This document shows positions 1 through 8,954 of a stretch of DNA of 36,764 nt, in pieces. Numbering within the stretch: the first letter of the stretch is position 1; each line of letters opens with the position of its first letter. A model generated the notes under the pieces. That model was not told the DNA's origin. It saw nothing but the letters and a program-made list of their open reading frames with translations, and did no database searches. The stretch lies in assembly GCA_031409855.1 (NCBI GenBank), contig JANNYA010000050.1, positions 1-36,764 on the forward strand. The letters run 5' to 3'. Position numbers and translations under genes: made by a program. Source of the stretch: JANNYA01 sp031409855 (lineage in GTDB: Bacteria; Pseudomonadota; Gammaproteobacteria; Xanthomonadales; SZUA-5).

Positions 1-484
1 CGACGGTGTCATCGCACACTTGGCGGCTATTTTCACCGTCCACGATCAAGGCATATTGCACATCGCCGCGCTCAATCATGCGTGCCGCAATGTCCATGCC
101 GTTCAAAAACGCCAGGCAGGCATTACCAACATCAAAATTGAGGCAGTCTTCGCCTAAGCCAAGCTTGCCGTGCACGATTGCCGCCGTGGAGGGTTCAAGA
201 AAATCCCGGCACACGCTGGTGTTGATCAAAATGCCAATTTGACTGCGCTCGATACCGGCGTCAACAATGGCTAATTCACCGGCTTGCGCGGCGGCGTCGG
301 AGGGCGGCGTATCGCGATCAAATACGCGGCGCGAGTGGATTCCGGCCACTTTTTCGAACACGTCCCGCCGGATGCCCAAGCGATCCATCGTTGCACCCAG
401 CTTTCGCACCAATTCGCTCGAATGAATCACATGCGGCGCTTCAATATGACAAATGCTGGCGATGGCGACGTTCTCAAAGCGCAT
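1..484 (-). CDS. oleA: OleA-like 3-oxoacyl-ACP synthase III family protein (5' part)
   Basis: Partial gene: the start is inside the window and the gene runs off the left edge, leaving about 161 N-terminal codons. The translation opens MRFENVAIASICHIEAPHVI and continues with GIHSRRVFD, INTSVCRDFLEPSTA and FDVGNACLAFLNGMDIAARM. That order closely matches the N-terminal half of Xanthomonas OleA, the thiolase-fold enzyme that condenses two fatty acyl-CoAs head to head in long-chain olefin or ketone synthesis. The Cys in GNACLAF is in the position of the catalytic nucleophile of KAS III/OleA enzymes. The start ATG (484-482) has only a weak GGATA upstream. The gene is divergent from the secreted hydrolase at 751. 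OleBCD would lie left of the window and cannot be seen; a general FabH-like role is the alternative. Confidence 0.85.
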   Translation of the reverse strand, partial: MRFENVAIASICHIEAPHVIHSSELVRKLGATMDRLGIRRDVFEKVAGIHSRRVFDRDTPPSDAAAQAGELAIVDAGIERSQIGILINTSVCRDFLEPSTAAIVHGKLGLGEDCLNFDVGNACLAFLNGMDIAARMIERGDVQYALIVDGENSRQVCDDTV

Positions 485-562
485 AGCGTATCCAGAAAAG
501 CAAAAAGAGGCCGCACGGTACGCAAAATCAGGGCAATTCACAAGTTTAGGGCGGTTTTCGGC

Positions 563-584
563 AACCTGCGCAGGCGCGCAGGTT
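563..584. repeat. Perfect 9-bp inverted repeat in the oleA/hydrolase intergenic region
   Basis: AACCTGCGC (563-571) and GCGCAGGTT (576-584) pair perfectly around a 4-base loop. The hairpin lies about 80 bp upstream of the oleA-like start and before the candidate promoter of the hydrolase. No T-run follows on either strand, so a terminator is unlikely; an operator or a structured leader for the minus-strand gene is possible. The rest of the 485-750 gap holds only the promoter and hairpin listed separately. Confidence 0.45.
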
Positions 585-637
585 CACTTGCCTTGCTTTG
601 CGCTGCCACATTCTAGCCCGAACTATTTGCGCAGAGA

Positions 638-666
638 TTCACATATTTATGAAAAGCGAATAAACT
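638..666 (+). promoter_or_regulatory. Candidate sigma-70 promoter for the secreted hydrolase
   Basis: TTCACA (638-643) and TAAACT (661-666) are separated by exactly 17 bp. The -35 matches TTGACA at 5 of 6 positions and the -10 matches TATAAT at 4 of 6. Initiation near 673 would give a leader of about 78 nt containing the hairpin at 697-715. Confidence 0.4.
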
Positions 667-696
667 TTGCGTAGACTGAGCCTACACTTCCAGCTT

Positions 697-715
697 CCGA
701 GGTGGTTTACCTCGG
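697..715 (+). promoter_or_regulatory. Leader hairpin upstream of the hydrolase gene
   Basis: CCGAGGT and ACCTCGG form a perfect 7-bp stem with a GGTTT loop. It lies between the candidate promoter and the ribosome-binding site (GGAG near 739). It may stabilise the transcript or affect translation; it resembles no riboswitch I recognise. Confidence 0.4.
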
Positions 716-750
716 AGTACAACGAATCCAAACCTTTTTGGAGCCACACC

Positions 751-2916
751 ATGCGCATGCCCCGCACACTTTCAATCCTTGCTGTTTGTATATCTCTGTT
801 GCACGCAAATCATACTAGCGCAGCGGAATTTCGCGGCACAACGCCTGCAGGCGCACGCTATTTATTGCAAACACCCACAAATTGGCGCGCGGGCGATGGC
901 TTGGTGGTGATTAATCACGGCTTTCAATTTGAAGCAGAGACGGGCGATCCCTCGCTAGGCAATATTGCGCTACGTCAGCAGATGCTGGCGCAGGGTTTTG
1001 CCATTGCCGCATCAAGTTACAGCACGACCGGTTGGGCAACCTTTCGCGTTGGCGTGGATTTGCGCGAATTATTGGCCGCCGTTAAAGTCAATTTGGCGAT
1101 TAATTCGCTCAACAACACTGATCTGGGCGAGGTCTATTTAAGCGGCGGTTCCTTAGGCGGCTTGGTCAGTGTGCAGCAAGCCGAGTTAGTCGCTGCGGGC
1201 GCAGTGCCAGGTTTGACGGAGGTGACTGGCGTATTAAGTATGTGTCCACCACTGGCCGGGTCGGTGGTGTGGGATCAGGCGATGGACTTTCGCCTCGCCT
1301 ACGATGCTATTTGTAGTGGCACCAACGGCGGTGAAATGCCCTCTGGCAACGCCACTACCCCGTGGCTTTTGAAGCCGAGCCAAGTCAACAATGGCGGCAG
1401 CACGCTGACTTATGCCGAAGTAGTTAGCTCAGCATCAGCCTGCATAGGCTTTGAAGTGCCGTCATTTTTGCAATCGAACGGCATGCAATCTAGGCGCGCG
1501 CGCTTATTGGCGGCCACCAAAACACCGGAGGAATTTTTAGCTGAACTGCTTTTTTACTCGACATTTGCGGTATCAGATTTGGTGTTCGATGTGAAAAAAC
1601 TGGGCGGTATTCGCCTCGCTGGTATCAATACACCGTTGCAGCCTTTTGATACGCAATCGCAAATTTTCGCTGATGTCGCGCTAAATTCCAGCATACGACG
1701 CCTGAAAGCAGATCCCGTTGCGCGCTTCGAGTTGATCCGCCAGTACACGCCCAGCGGCCGTATCGGTGGCGCGAAGCTGCTAACGGTTGCGACCTCGGGG
1801 GATGGCTTAGTCGTACCGGAACATTTGCGTTATCTGGAAGGCAAGGTGCCGCAAAATCAGTGGCGGCGCGCGCTCGTGCAAGAAAGCACGCCGAGCCATT
1901 GCGGTTTCAGTAACGGGGAGTTAGTCGCTAGTTGGAATCAGCTTCACAGTTGGGCCCAGCGCCGAATTCCACTTTCCCCACCTATTCCGCCTCCCAGTAT
2001 CGCCTCGTTAAATGCGGCGTGCGGGGTGGTACCTGCCAGCGGCAGCTGCCGCTTTGCCAGCGCGGAAAATTTAAGCCCACTGAGCAGCAAAATCACACCA
2101 CGCGTAGCGCTGGCTAGCCAGGCCTTGATTGACGCAGGTGTTAATGGTGATTGGTACACCCCCGCGCGCTCGGGCGAAGGCTTAAAAATCGAAGCGTTAC
2201 CCGACGGCCGCGCCCTGGTTAATTTTTTTAGCTACCCAAAAACGGGCGAGGTGTCCGAGCAGCTTTGGCTGACCGGCACCGGCACCGTGACCGAAAACGG
2301 CATCGCCGTTGACGATATGTATCGCACCCGAGGCCCACGCTTTGGCACAACGTTCAATCCGAACGATTTGCGCGTGGAGCGCTGGGGCAGCCTAAGCGTG
2401 GTTTTGACCGACTGCGGACGCGGCAAGTTGGCGTTTACCGGGCCGGAGGGTTTTGGCTCAGAAGTGCGTGATATCGAACAGATTTCGCGCCAGCAAGTCC
2501 CCTGCTTTTCGCGTCAAGCGCAACAAAACGATACCGGGCTGAGCGGCAGTTGGTATGACGCAAATCGTGCTGGCGAAGGCTTAACATTAACGGTGCAAAA
2601 CGATATGACTGTGGCGATGGCGTTTTTCAGCTACGCCCCAACCGGGGAGCAGGCTTGGTTTGCGATGCAGTCGCAACTATTGCGTACAGGCTCGACGCGT
2701 AAAGTCAGCGGCACGCTGCTACGCCCCGTCGGCACGCGCTTTGGCAGCGCCTTTCAAAGCAGTCAAATTCGTGTCGAGAATTTCGGCACCGTTGAGCTGG
2801 AGTATTTGAATTGCAACCAGCTACGAATGCGCGCTGTAACGCCGTGGGGCACTCAGGATTACAACTTCACGCGTTTGACCGCGCCATTGGGAACGGAGTA
2901 TTGCTCGGGGTTTTAG
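751..2916 (+). CDS. Secreted alpha/beta hydrolase with two C-terminal WYxxxRxGEG modules
   Basis: The ATG at 751 is chosen, not the upstream in-frame codons, because GGAG lies about 9 bp before it and the protein then opens with a clear signal peptide (MRMPRTLSILAVCISLL...SAA). It is 721 residues. The mature N-terminal half has hydrolase signatures: VVINHGF for the beta strand and oxyanion region, and YLSGGSLGG as the GxSxGG nucleophile elbow; a His in TPSHCGF is a plausible catalytic base. The C-terminal part carries two related modules of about 110 residues, starting NGDWYTPARSGEGL and SGSWYDANRAGEGL, each with an FFSY motif, a RFG(T/S) motif and paired Cys. Such modules recur at the ends of secreted proteins in Lysobacterales and probably bind something outside the cell; their ligand is unknown to me. 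The substrate cannot be told from sequence. Confidence 0.75.
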   Translation: MRMPRTLSILAVCISLLHANHTSAAEFRGTTPAGARYLLQTPTNWRAGDGLVVINHGFQFEAETGDPSLGNIALRQQMLAQGFAIAASSYSTTGWATFRVGVDLRELLAAVKVNLAINSLNNTDLGEVYLSGGSLGGLVSVQQAELVAAGAVPGLTEVTGVLSMCPPLAGSVVWDQAMDFRLAYDAICSGTNGGEMPSGNATTPWLLKPSQVNNGGSTLTYAEVVSSASACIGFEVPSFLQSNGMQSRRARLLAATKTPEEFLAELLFYSTFAVSDLVFDVKKLGGIRLAGINTPLQPFDTQSQIFADVALNSSIRRLKADPVARFELIRQYTPSGRIGGAKLLTVATSGDGLVVPEHLRYLEGKVPQNQWRRALVQESTPSHCGFSNGELVASWNQLHSWAQRRIPLSPPIPPPSIASLNAACGVVPASGSCRFASAENLSPLSSKITPRVALASQALIDAGVNGDWYTPARSGEGLKIEALPDGRALVNFFSYPKTGEVSEQLWLTGTGTVTENGIAVDDMYRTRGPRFGTTFNPNDLRVERWGSLSVVLTDCGRGKLAFTGPEGFGSEVRDIEQISRQQVPCFSRQAQQNDTGLSGSWYDANRAGEGLTLTVQNDMTVAMAFFSYAPTGEQAWFAMQSQLLRTGSTRKVSGTLLRPVGTRFGSAFQSSQIRVENFGTVELEYLNCNQLRMRAVTPWGTQDYNFTRLTAPLGTEYCSGF

Positions 2917-2929
2917 GGTGGTGCCCTAA

Positions 2930-3053
2930 GTTCGTCATTCCCGCGTGCTTTTGGCAGGAATCCAGTGGGCTCATTTCGCTTAGTGCCCTTGCAATTAGTT
3001 GTAATTAGCGCGGAAGCGAGCTGGATCCCCGACTAAAACATTCGGGGACGACG
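2930..3053 (+). repeat. Palindromic dispersed repeat, copy 1
   Basis: The element begins GTTCGTCATTCCCGCGTGCT and ends with a GGATCCCCGACTAAAACATT-type arm followed by CGGGGACGACG, so the two ends are imperfect inverted repeats (CGTCATTCCCG against CGTCGTCCCCG). Each end also folds on itself. A second copy, in opposite orientation and nearly identical at both ends, is at 15050-15174. This is the CGTCATTCCCGC class of short intergenic repeat common in beta- and gammaproteobacteria. It has no coding capacity and looks like a non-autonomous, MITE-like element. Confidence 0.8.
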
Positions 3054-3101
3054 CACCCAGATCAGCTTGAGACGCACCCAGATCAGTTTGAGACGCACCC
3101 A
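3050..3101 (+). repeat. 21-bp tandem repeat upstream of rapA
   Basis: The unit begins GACGCACCCAGATCAG and repeats with a 21-bp period: two full units (3050-3070, 3071-3091; one substitution) and a partial third (3092-3101). It abuts the right end of the palindromic repeat and lies 76 bp before the rapA start, within its probable promoter region. Possible slippage array or repeated binding site. Confidence 0.75.
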
Positions 3102-3176
3102 AATTCTTATGATTCATCTGAACGGTCGAGAATTGAACTAAGATTCACGCCGAAAATCACGCGACGGATTGCGGCT

Positions 3177-6092
3177 ATGACGAGTTCTACTTCCCCCAAT
3201 TTTATTTCCGGCCCCCATTTTATTCCTGGACAGCGCTACCACAGTAACGCCGAGCCTGAACTTGGCTTAGGCACGGTAATGCGCGTTGAAGGGCGCGCGG
3301 TGCAAGTGGTGTTCACGCTGTCGGGCATCGTCAGGCAATACGCACAGCTAAGCGCGCCATTGGCGCGGCCGGAATTCAAGCCCGGTGATGTGGTGCTAAG
3401 GCGCGGTGAGAAGCATGAAATCACGCAAGTTACCGAGGCCGCTGGCCTGCGCACATATGTGTGCGGTGAGGTAAAATTTAGCGAGGGCGAACTCGACGAT
3501 CAACAGGCGGCAGGCGAGGCGGATGAACGCTTAATCGCAGGAAGGCTGGACACCAATTTGCGCTACGCGCTGCGGGTTGAAGCGCTAGAACGGCGTGCGA
3601 AGTTGCGCTCTTCTGTCGCCAATGGTTTGTATTCCGCGAAAATATCCTTGCTCAAACATCAGCTGCAGGTCGTGGATTTGGCACTGAAGCAACCGGAGCC
3701 CCGAATGCTGCTTGCGGACGAAGTCGGCTTAGGCAAAACCATTGAAGCGGGCTTGATTTTGACGCGGCTACTGGCCAGCGGCCGGGTTTCACGCGCGCTG
3801 ATTATCGTGCCGGAAGCGCTGGTGTATCAGTGGTTTATTGAGCTGATGCGGCGCTTTAATTTAAAGACTGCGATCTTTGATGAAGAACGCGTTGAGTCGA
3901 TCGAAAAATCCGGTGAAGGCCGCAATCCTTTTCAAGACGATCAAATCGTATTGACCGATTTAGCGTTCTTGGCGGCATCACCGCAGCGTGCGCGCCAGGC
4001 CGCCGATGCCGGTTGGGACATGCTAATCGTCGATGAAGCGCACCATTTGCAGTGGAGCGAGGAGGCGGCGAGCGTCGAATATCAGCTGGTCGAAACGATT
4101 GCGCTGGCCACGCCCAGCGTTACTTTGCTGACCGCAACACCAGAACAACTGGGTTTAGCCGGGCATTTCGCGCGGCTGCGCTTATTGGACCCGGCGCGCT
4201 TCCATGATTTTTCCTTGTTTGAGAAGGAAGCGGCCAGCTATCAGCACATCTCCAAGCTTGCCGAAGCGCTGCAGGACGAGGCACCGCTAACTGACAAGGT
4301 AATAAAGAAACTCGGCGCGATTTTATCGGATGAGCCCAATCTAGCGGCGAAGATTCGCCCCGATAGTGACGGACGTGAGCGCACCGCGCTGCTGGATGCC
4401 TTGATTGACCGCCACGGCACTGGCCGGGTGATGGTACGCAATCGCCGGGTAAGCGTCGGTGGTTTTCCGGCACGCGTGCTGCACGCCGAACGTTTGGATA
4501 GCGCGCATGACGAGGCGCTCAAAGCGCGTTTATTGTTGGAATTCAAACGCGACATCGGCCAAAGCGAGCTGCCGGTAGCCGCCAAGGCCGAGCTGTTGGC
4601 AGATCAAGAAAATCCAGACATTCGTGCACTGACGCATGACCCGCGTTTTGCCTGGCTGCTGAAACTGATCGAGACGTTGAGCCCGGCGAAGTTGGTTTTA
4701 ATTTGCCGACATGCTTATAAAGTGCAGCAGCTGGAATCTGCGCTGCGATTGCGCTCCGGCATTAAAGTGGCGCGCTTTACTGAGGCTTTGAGCCTAGCGC
4801 AACGGGATCGCAACGCCGCGTATTTTGCCGACCCAGAAGGCGCGCGCATGTTGCTGTGTTCGGAAATTGGCTCGGAAGGCCGCAATTTTCAGTTCGCGCA
4901 TCACTTAGTGCTTTGGGATGTGCCGCTGGATCCAGATTTGCTCGAACAACGCATTGGCCGCCTAGATCGCATTGGTCAAAGCGAGGACATCAAGATTCAT
5001 AGCTGCGTGCTGAAAGATAGCGCGCAAGCCTTGGTGCTCGATTGGCATGAGCATGGCATTGGCGGTTTTGCGCAAAGTCCAGCGGACGGTCGTGAATTAT
5101 TGCGCCGTTTTGGCGAGCGTCTGACGCAAACGGCGCTGCAATTGGCAGATGGCGCGCCCGGCTGCCATGCCAACGCCACCAAGCTGATCGAAGAAACCCA
5201 TGCACTGCATGCGCAGTTCGCCGAACGTATCCACGCCGGTCGGGATCGTTTGTTAGAGCTGGCCGCACAGCGTGGTGCAGGCGGGCTCGCGCTAGCGCAC
5301 GCGATGGGGCAAGAAGATGCTGACCCAGGTGCGGATGAGTTCTGTATTCGGCTGCTAGAAAACTATGGCGTAGGCGCCGATGAATTGCGCCCGCGCACTT
5401 GGTTGCTTGATCCTGAAATGATTAACAACCCCGATTTCACCGGCTTAGGCGAAGAAGCGTCGACGTTTAGTTTTGATCGCAGTTTTGCCTTAGGCCGCGA
5501 CGATGTGCCCTTGCTCAAAATCGATCACCCGTTAATTCAGACCGGTTTAGAGATTTTACTTGGCTCGGAAGAAGGCAACGTCGCTTGCATTGTGGACCCT
5601 GAATTGCCGCAGCAAATTGCGCTTTTGGAGTGCATTTTTGTACTTGAGTGCGTGGCGGATCGCAAACTTGACGCGGATCGCTATCTGCCGCCGCAACCGA
5701 TGCGCGTAGTTATCGACACCAAGCTGACCGCGCGCGACTGGCGGCCGAGCGATCGTGCGATTAAGCGCGCTGACGAGCAACAGGTGAATTTGCAGCCACT
5801 GCGCCGCGTCTTGAATACCTTAATTCCCGAAATGGTGAAGGGCGCGCGCAACAACGCGGAGCCGACAGCGCTCAAGCTGGCAAAAGCCGCCACTGGTTTT
5901 GCCGAGGAGGAAATCAACGCCGAGTTAACGCGGCTAAAGGCGCTCAAACGGCTCAACGCCAGCGTCCGCGAAAGTGAAATCAGCAGCTTGGAAGCGCGCC
6001 TAACCGGCCTGCAAGCGGCTTTGCCAACCGCGCGCTTGCGCCTGGATGCGGTCCGTTTAGCAGTCAATCCCGCCTTTTTTAAGTTGCGTTAA
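3177..6092 (+). CDS. rapA: RNA polymerase-associated ATP-dependent protein RapA (HepA)
   Basis: A Swi2/Snf2-family ATPase that recycles RNA polymerase from stalled or post-termination complexes. The 971-residue length agrees with E. coli RapA (968). Order of parts: N-terminal Tudor-like region (GQRYHSNAEPELGLGTV...), helicase motif I LLADEVGLGKTIEAGLI near residues 178-194, motif II VDEAHHL near 284, motif III LLTATPEQLG, then the second RecA-like domain with SEIGSEGRNFQFAHHLVLWD and RIGRLDRIGQ near 591, and a long C-terminal RapA-specific region. The ATG at 3177 has no strong ribosome-binding site. The gene ends directly against the next start (stop 6090-6092, ATG 6093), implying co-translation with the thioesterase. 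The palindromic and tandem repeats lie just upstream. Confidence 0.95.
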   Translation: MTSSTSPNFISGPHFIPGQRYHSNAEPELGLGTVMRVEGRAVQVVFTLSGIVRQYAQLSAPLARPEFKPGDVVLRRGEKHEITQVTEAAGLRTYVCGEVKFSEGELDDQQAAGEADERLIAGRLDTNLRYALRVEALERRAKLRSSVANGLYSAKISLLKHQLQVVDLALKQPEPRMLLADEVGLGKTIEAGLILTRLLASGRVSRALIIVPEALVYQWFIELMRRFNLKTAIFDEERVESIEKSGEGRNPFQDDQIVLTDLAFLAASPQRARQAADAGWDMLIVDEAHHLQWSEEAASVEYQLVETIALATPSVTLLTATPEQLGLAGHFARLRLLDPARFHDFSLFEKEAASYQHISKLAEALQDEAPLTDKVIKKLGAILSDEPNLAAKIRPDSDGRERTALLDALIDRHGTGRVMVRNRRVSVGGFPARVLHAERLDSAHDEALKARLLLEFKRDIGQSELPVAAKAELLADQENPDIRALTHDPRFAWLLKLIETLSPAKLVLICRHAYKVQQLESALRLRSGIKVARFTEALSLAQRDRNAAYFADPEGARMLLCSEIGSEGRNFQFAHHLVLWDVPLDPDLLEQRIGRLDRIGQSEDIKIHSCVLKDSAQALVLDWHEHGIGGFAQSPADGRELLRRFGERLTQTALQLADGAPGCHANATKLIEETHALHAQFAERIHAGRDRLLELAAQRGAGGLALAHAMGQEDADPGADEFCIRLLENYGVGADELRPRTWLLDPEMINNPDFTGLGEEASTFSFDRSFALGRDDVPLLKIDHPLIQTGLEILLGSEEGNVACIVDPELPQQIALLECIFVLECVADRKLDADRYLPPQPMRVVIDTKLTARDWRPSDRAIKRADEQQVNLQPLRRVLNTLIPEMVKGARNNAEPTALKLAKAATGFAEEEINAELTRLKALKRLNASVRESEISSLEARLTGLQAALPTARLRLDAVRLAVNPAFFKLR

Positions 6093-6554
6093 ATGACCGA
6101 GTCCATGGAACAACGTTTAGAAACCGAATTGCACGACACCATTCCCTTGGTGCGTGCGCTGGGCCTGAAAGTCGCGCACAGTAAAGAGGGCGTAGTGATT
6201 TTCAACGCCGCGTTAGCGCCAAATATCAATGATAAAGGCTGTGCTTTTGGCGGCAGCTTGGCGAGTTTGTTGACGCTTTCGTGCTGGAGCGTGCTGCGCG
6301 CGCACACCTGGGCACAACAAATGCCGAGTGATATTTTTGTCCACACTAGTCGTATCGTTTACATCGCACCGATTTGGGCTGATTTCACCGTACACGCCAG
6401 TTTGAGCCCAGAAGCACTCAGTCAATTCATTGACACCTTAGCAAGCAAAGGTAAAGCGGCAGCCATAATTCGGGCTGAAGTTCGGGCGGCTGACGGCGTG
6501 GCAGCGACTATGGAAGCACGCTTTGTCGCCAAACGCCCTGATACGCCGATCTAG
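6093..6554 (+). CDS. YiiD-type putative thioesterase (hotdog fold)
   Basis: A 153-residue protein whose pattern IPLVRALGLKV...NINDKGCAFGGSLASLLTLSCWS matches the C-terminal thioesterase domain of the YiiD family (a hotdog-fold acyl-thioester hydrolase group). The NDKGxAFGGSL motif is the family's hallmark. E. coli YiiD also has an N-terminal acetyltransferase domain; this protein has only the thioesterase part. The ATG follows the rapA stop with no gap, so translation is probably coupled. The thioester substrate is unknown. No convincing terminator follows in 6555-6632. Confidence 0.8.
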   Translation: MTESMEQRLETELHDTIPLVRALGLKVAHSKEGVVIFNAALAPNINDKGCAFGGSLASLLTLSCWSVLRAHTWAQQMPSDIFVHTSRIVYIAPIWADFTVHASLSPEALSQFIDTLASKGKAAAIIRAEVRAADGVAATMEARFVAKRPDTPI

Positions 6555-6632
6555 ATTCAAGCCGCATTTGGGATCTGCGATGTTGCGCAAACCCGTTACA
6601 GAATCTTAATAGCACTTATTCGCATTTGCGGT

Positions 6633-7040
6633 ATGATTAGGCTTATGGACGGCACCCCGCAACCCGAAGTAACGAGTCAGATAACGAGCCAAGTAACCGG
6701 CGAAACCGCTGTGCACATTGCAGCCCACTCGTTGCCAGCGATAGCCGCTAGCCCTGCGCAAACGCGCACCTTAGATCAACTGACTAAGGGTGAACAGGCC
6801 GTTGTTGTCAGCGTCGAAGCCAGCGCGGCATTTGGAACACTAGACGCATTGGTAACTCGGCGGCTGTGGGAGTTGGGCTTTCTAGCAGGTGCGCAGATCA
6901 GCGTGGTCGGCTTTGGCTTGCTCAGTCGCGATCCGATAGCGGTAAAAATAGGCGGCACAAAATTTGCGCTGAGGCGCGCTGAGGCGCAAAAAGTACGGGT
7001 CAAGTGCTCAGATAAGTCTGAAGCAGAGTCGATGCAATGA
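6633..7040 (+). CDS. feoA: Ferrous iron transport protein A (FeoA domain)
   Basis: The SH3-like FeoA domain occupies about residues 44-122: TLDQLTKGEQAVVVSV, then TRRLWELGFLAGAQISVVG, DPIAVKIGGTKFALRRAEA and QKVRV. FeoA is a small cytoplasmic partner of the FeoB transporter. The reading frame overlaps feoB by 4 bases (ATGA), so the two are translationally coupled. The N-terminal extension of about 44 residues is longer than usual for FeoA and low in complexity (EVTSQITSQVTGE), and no ribosome-binding site is clear for the ATG at 6633. Starts at 6645 (ATG) or 6711 (GTG) are possible. A TATGAT at 6632-6637 could be a -10 box, which would favour a start at 6645 or later. Confidence 0.85.
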   Translation: MIRLMDGTPQPEVTSQITSQVTGETAVHIAAHSLPAIAASPAQTRTLDQLTKGEQAVVVSVEASAAFGTLDALVTRRLWELGFLAGAQISVVGFGLLSRDPIAVKIGGTKFALRRAEAQKVRVKCSDKSEAESMQ

Positions 7041-8947
7041 GCAGCGCGGTGCTTCGCGTTGCCCTAATCGGCAACCCCAATTGCGGTAAGAGTGCGCTGT
7101 TCAATTTACTGACCGGTAGTCGCCAAAAAGTTGCGAACTATCCGGGTGTTACCGTGGAAAAGCGCGAGGGTGAATTCACCGATGCGAAGCGGCGCCGCTG
7201 CGCGGTATTGGATTTGCCCGGCACCTACAGTTTGCAGGTCACGAGCGCGGACGAACGTGTCACCAGAGATGTCGTGATCGGTGGGTTTAGCGGCGAACTA
7301 CCGCCAGATTTGCTGGTCGCGGTGTTAGATGCGACCAATTTGCGCCTAGGCTTACGCTTGATTTTGGAGCTTAAAGCCATTGGCCGGCCGATGATCGTTG
7401 CGCTGAACTTAATCGATCTTGCGCGACAACGCGGTTTAGAAATTGATGTTGCGAAACTTCAGCTCAGTCTAGGCTTGCCGGTGGTCGAAACCGTTGGGGT
7501 GCGCAAACGTGGCGCACAGGCGCTGGTTGCGGCGATTGCGGCATTTATGCCGGAAGCACCGGCACAGGGCACGCCGACAAAGCATACCGATAGCGCGATG
7601 TCCAATTCCTTGCGCCGCATAGCGCTACCCGACGCCGATGCAGACAGCATCCAAGCGCTCTACACCCAAGTTGAGGGCTTGCTTGAGGCTTCCGTGCGCA
7701 AAAATTGCGTACTGCCGGCCTGGCAGGATCGCTTAGACGCGCTAGTCATGCATCCGGTTTTAGGGTTGCTGCTGTTGGCAACGGTGTTGTTTTTTATGTT
7801 TCAAGCGGTGTTCGCGTGGGCCGGGCCGCTGATGGATGGGCTGACCGCAGGCGTTATGATGCTGAGCGATTTGGTGGTGGGTTCCATGCAGGAAGGCCCA
7901 CTCAAAAGTCTATTGCGCGATGGACTATTTGCGGGTGTGGGCAGTGTGGTGGTGTTTTTACCGCAGATATTGATTCTATTTGCTTTTATTTTGGCGCTGG
8001 AAGATTCCGGTTATCTACCGCGCGCGGCATTTTTGCTGGACCGGCTCATGTTGAGCGTCGGCTTATCCGGGCGCTCTTTTATCCCGTTATTGTCTAGTTT
8101 CGCCTGCGCCGTGCCGGGCATTATGGCGGCGCGCACAATTACCAACCCGCGCGAACGGCTGGTGACGATTATGATCGCGCCGCTGATGACGTGCTCGGCA
8201 AGGCTGCCGGTCTACACCTTGATTATCGGCGCCATGATTCCGCGCCAGAGTGTGCTGGGCGTCTTTAATATGCAGGGCGTCACGCTGTTTGCGCTGTATG
8301 TGCTGGGTATCGTCAGCAGCATTTTGGTAGCCGCCCTGGCACAACGCGCGGTTAAGGTGCGCACGGCCTTTCCACTGTTGCTAGAGCTACCAAGCTACCG
8401 GTGGCCGCATCCGCGCAACCTGCTGATGGGTTTGTGGGAAAGGGCGCGTATATTCCTGCGCCGCGTCGGCACGACTATTTTGCTGCTGATGATTTTGCTG
8501 TGGTTTTTAGCGTCCTATCCGGGTGCGCCAGCTGGGGCGACGGAACCTGCGGTGTATTACAGCTTTGCCGGGCTGATTGGTCGGGCACTTGAGGTTTTGT
8601 TTGCGCCGATTGGTTTTAGCTGGCAGATATGTATTGCGTTGGTACCGGGCATGGCCGCGCGGGAAGTGGCAGTTAGTGCGCTAGGCACGGTCTATGCGCT
8701 ATCTGGCACTGAGGATCAAGTTGCGAATGCCTTGTCGCCAATCATTGCAAGCCAATGGAGCTTGGCGACCTCGCTGGCATTCTTGGCGTGGTTCGTTTAT
8801 GCGCCGCAATGCCTTTCTACCTTGGCGGTGACTCAGCGCGAAACCAATTCCTGGAAGATGACCGCGCTGATGACTGGTTATCTGTTTGCGATGGCCTATG
8901 CGGCCGCGTTTTTGACCTACCGCATCACTCTTTTCTTTAGCCAGTGA
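7037..8947 (+). CDS. feoB: Ferrous iron transporter FeoB
   Basis: The inner-membrane Fe(II) transporter with an N-terminal G domain. Visible motifs are G1 GNPNCGKSALFNLLTG (about residues 12-27), the G2-region NYPGVTVEKREG, G3 DLPGTYSL, and G4-like NLID. The membrane part begins near residue 235 and contains two Gate-like segments (FLPQILILFAFILALEDSGY; VAREVAV-type MAAREVAVSALG), plus SFACAVPGIMAARTI and MTCSARLPVYTL with the conserved Cys. At 636 residues it is on the short side for FeoB but complete, ending in a final transmembrane helix. It sits between feoA (4-base overlap) and a small Cys-rich membrane protein gene 7 bp downstream. Confidence 0.96.
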   Translation: MSSAVLRVALIGNPNCGKSALFNLLTGSRQKVANYPGVTVEKREGEFTDAKRRRCAVLDLPGTYSLQVTSADERVTRDVVIGGFSGELPPDLLVAVLDATNLRLGLRLILELKAIGRPMIVALNLIDLARQRGLEIDVAKLQLSLGLPVVETVGVRKRGAQALVAAIAAFMPEAPAQGTPTKHTDSAMSNSLRRIALPDADADSIQALYTQVEGLLEASVRKNCVLPAWQDRLDALVMHPVLGLLLLATVLFFMFQAVFAWAGPLMDGLTAGVMMLSDLVVGSMQEGPLKSLLRDGLFAGVGSVVVFLPQILILFAFILALEDSGYLPRAAFLLDRLMLSVGLSGRSFIPLLSSFACAVPGIMAARTITNPRERLVTIMIAPLMTCSARLPVYTLIIGAMIPRQSVLGVFNMQGVTLFALYVLGIVSSILVAALAQRAVKVRTAFPLLLELPSYRWPHPRNLLMGLWERARIFLRRVGTTILLLMILLWFLASYPGAPAGATEPAVYYSFAGLIGRALEVLFAPIGFSWQICIALVPGMAAREVAVSALGTVYALSGTEDQVANALSPIIASQWSLATSLAFLAWFVYAPQCLSTLAVTQRETNSWKMTALMTGYLFAMAYAAAFLTYRITLFFSQ

Positions 8948-8954
8948 GGATTCG

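Noticed and set aside
6605..6630. Possible Fur box upstream of feoA (CTTATTCGCATTT region)
   Set aside because: Only about 8 of 19 positions match the classic Fur consensus, no better than chance for an AT-rich stretch.
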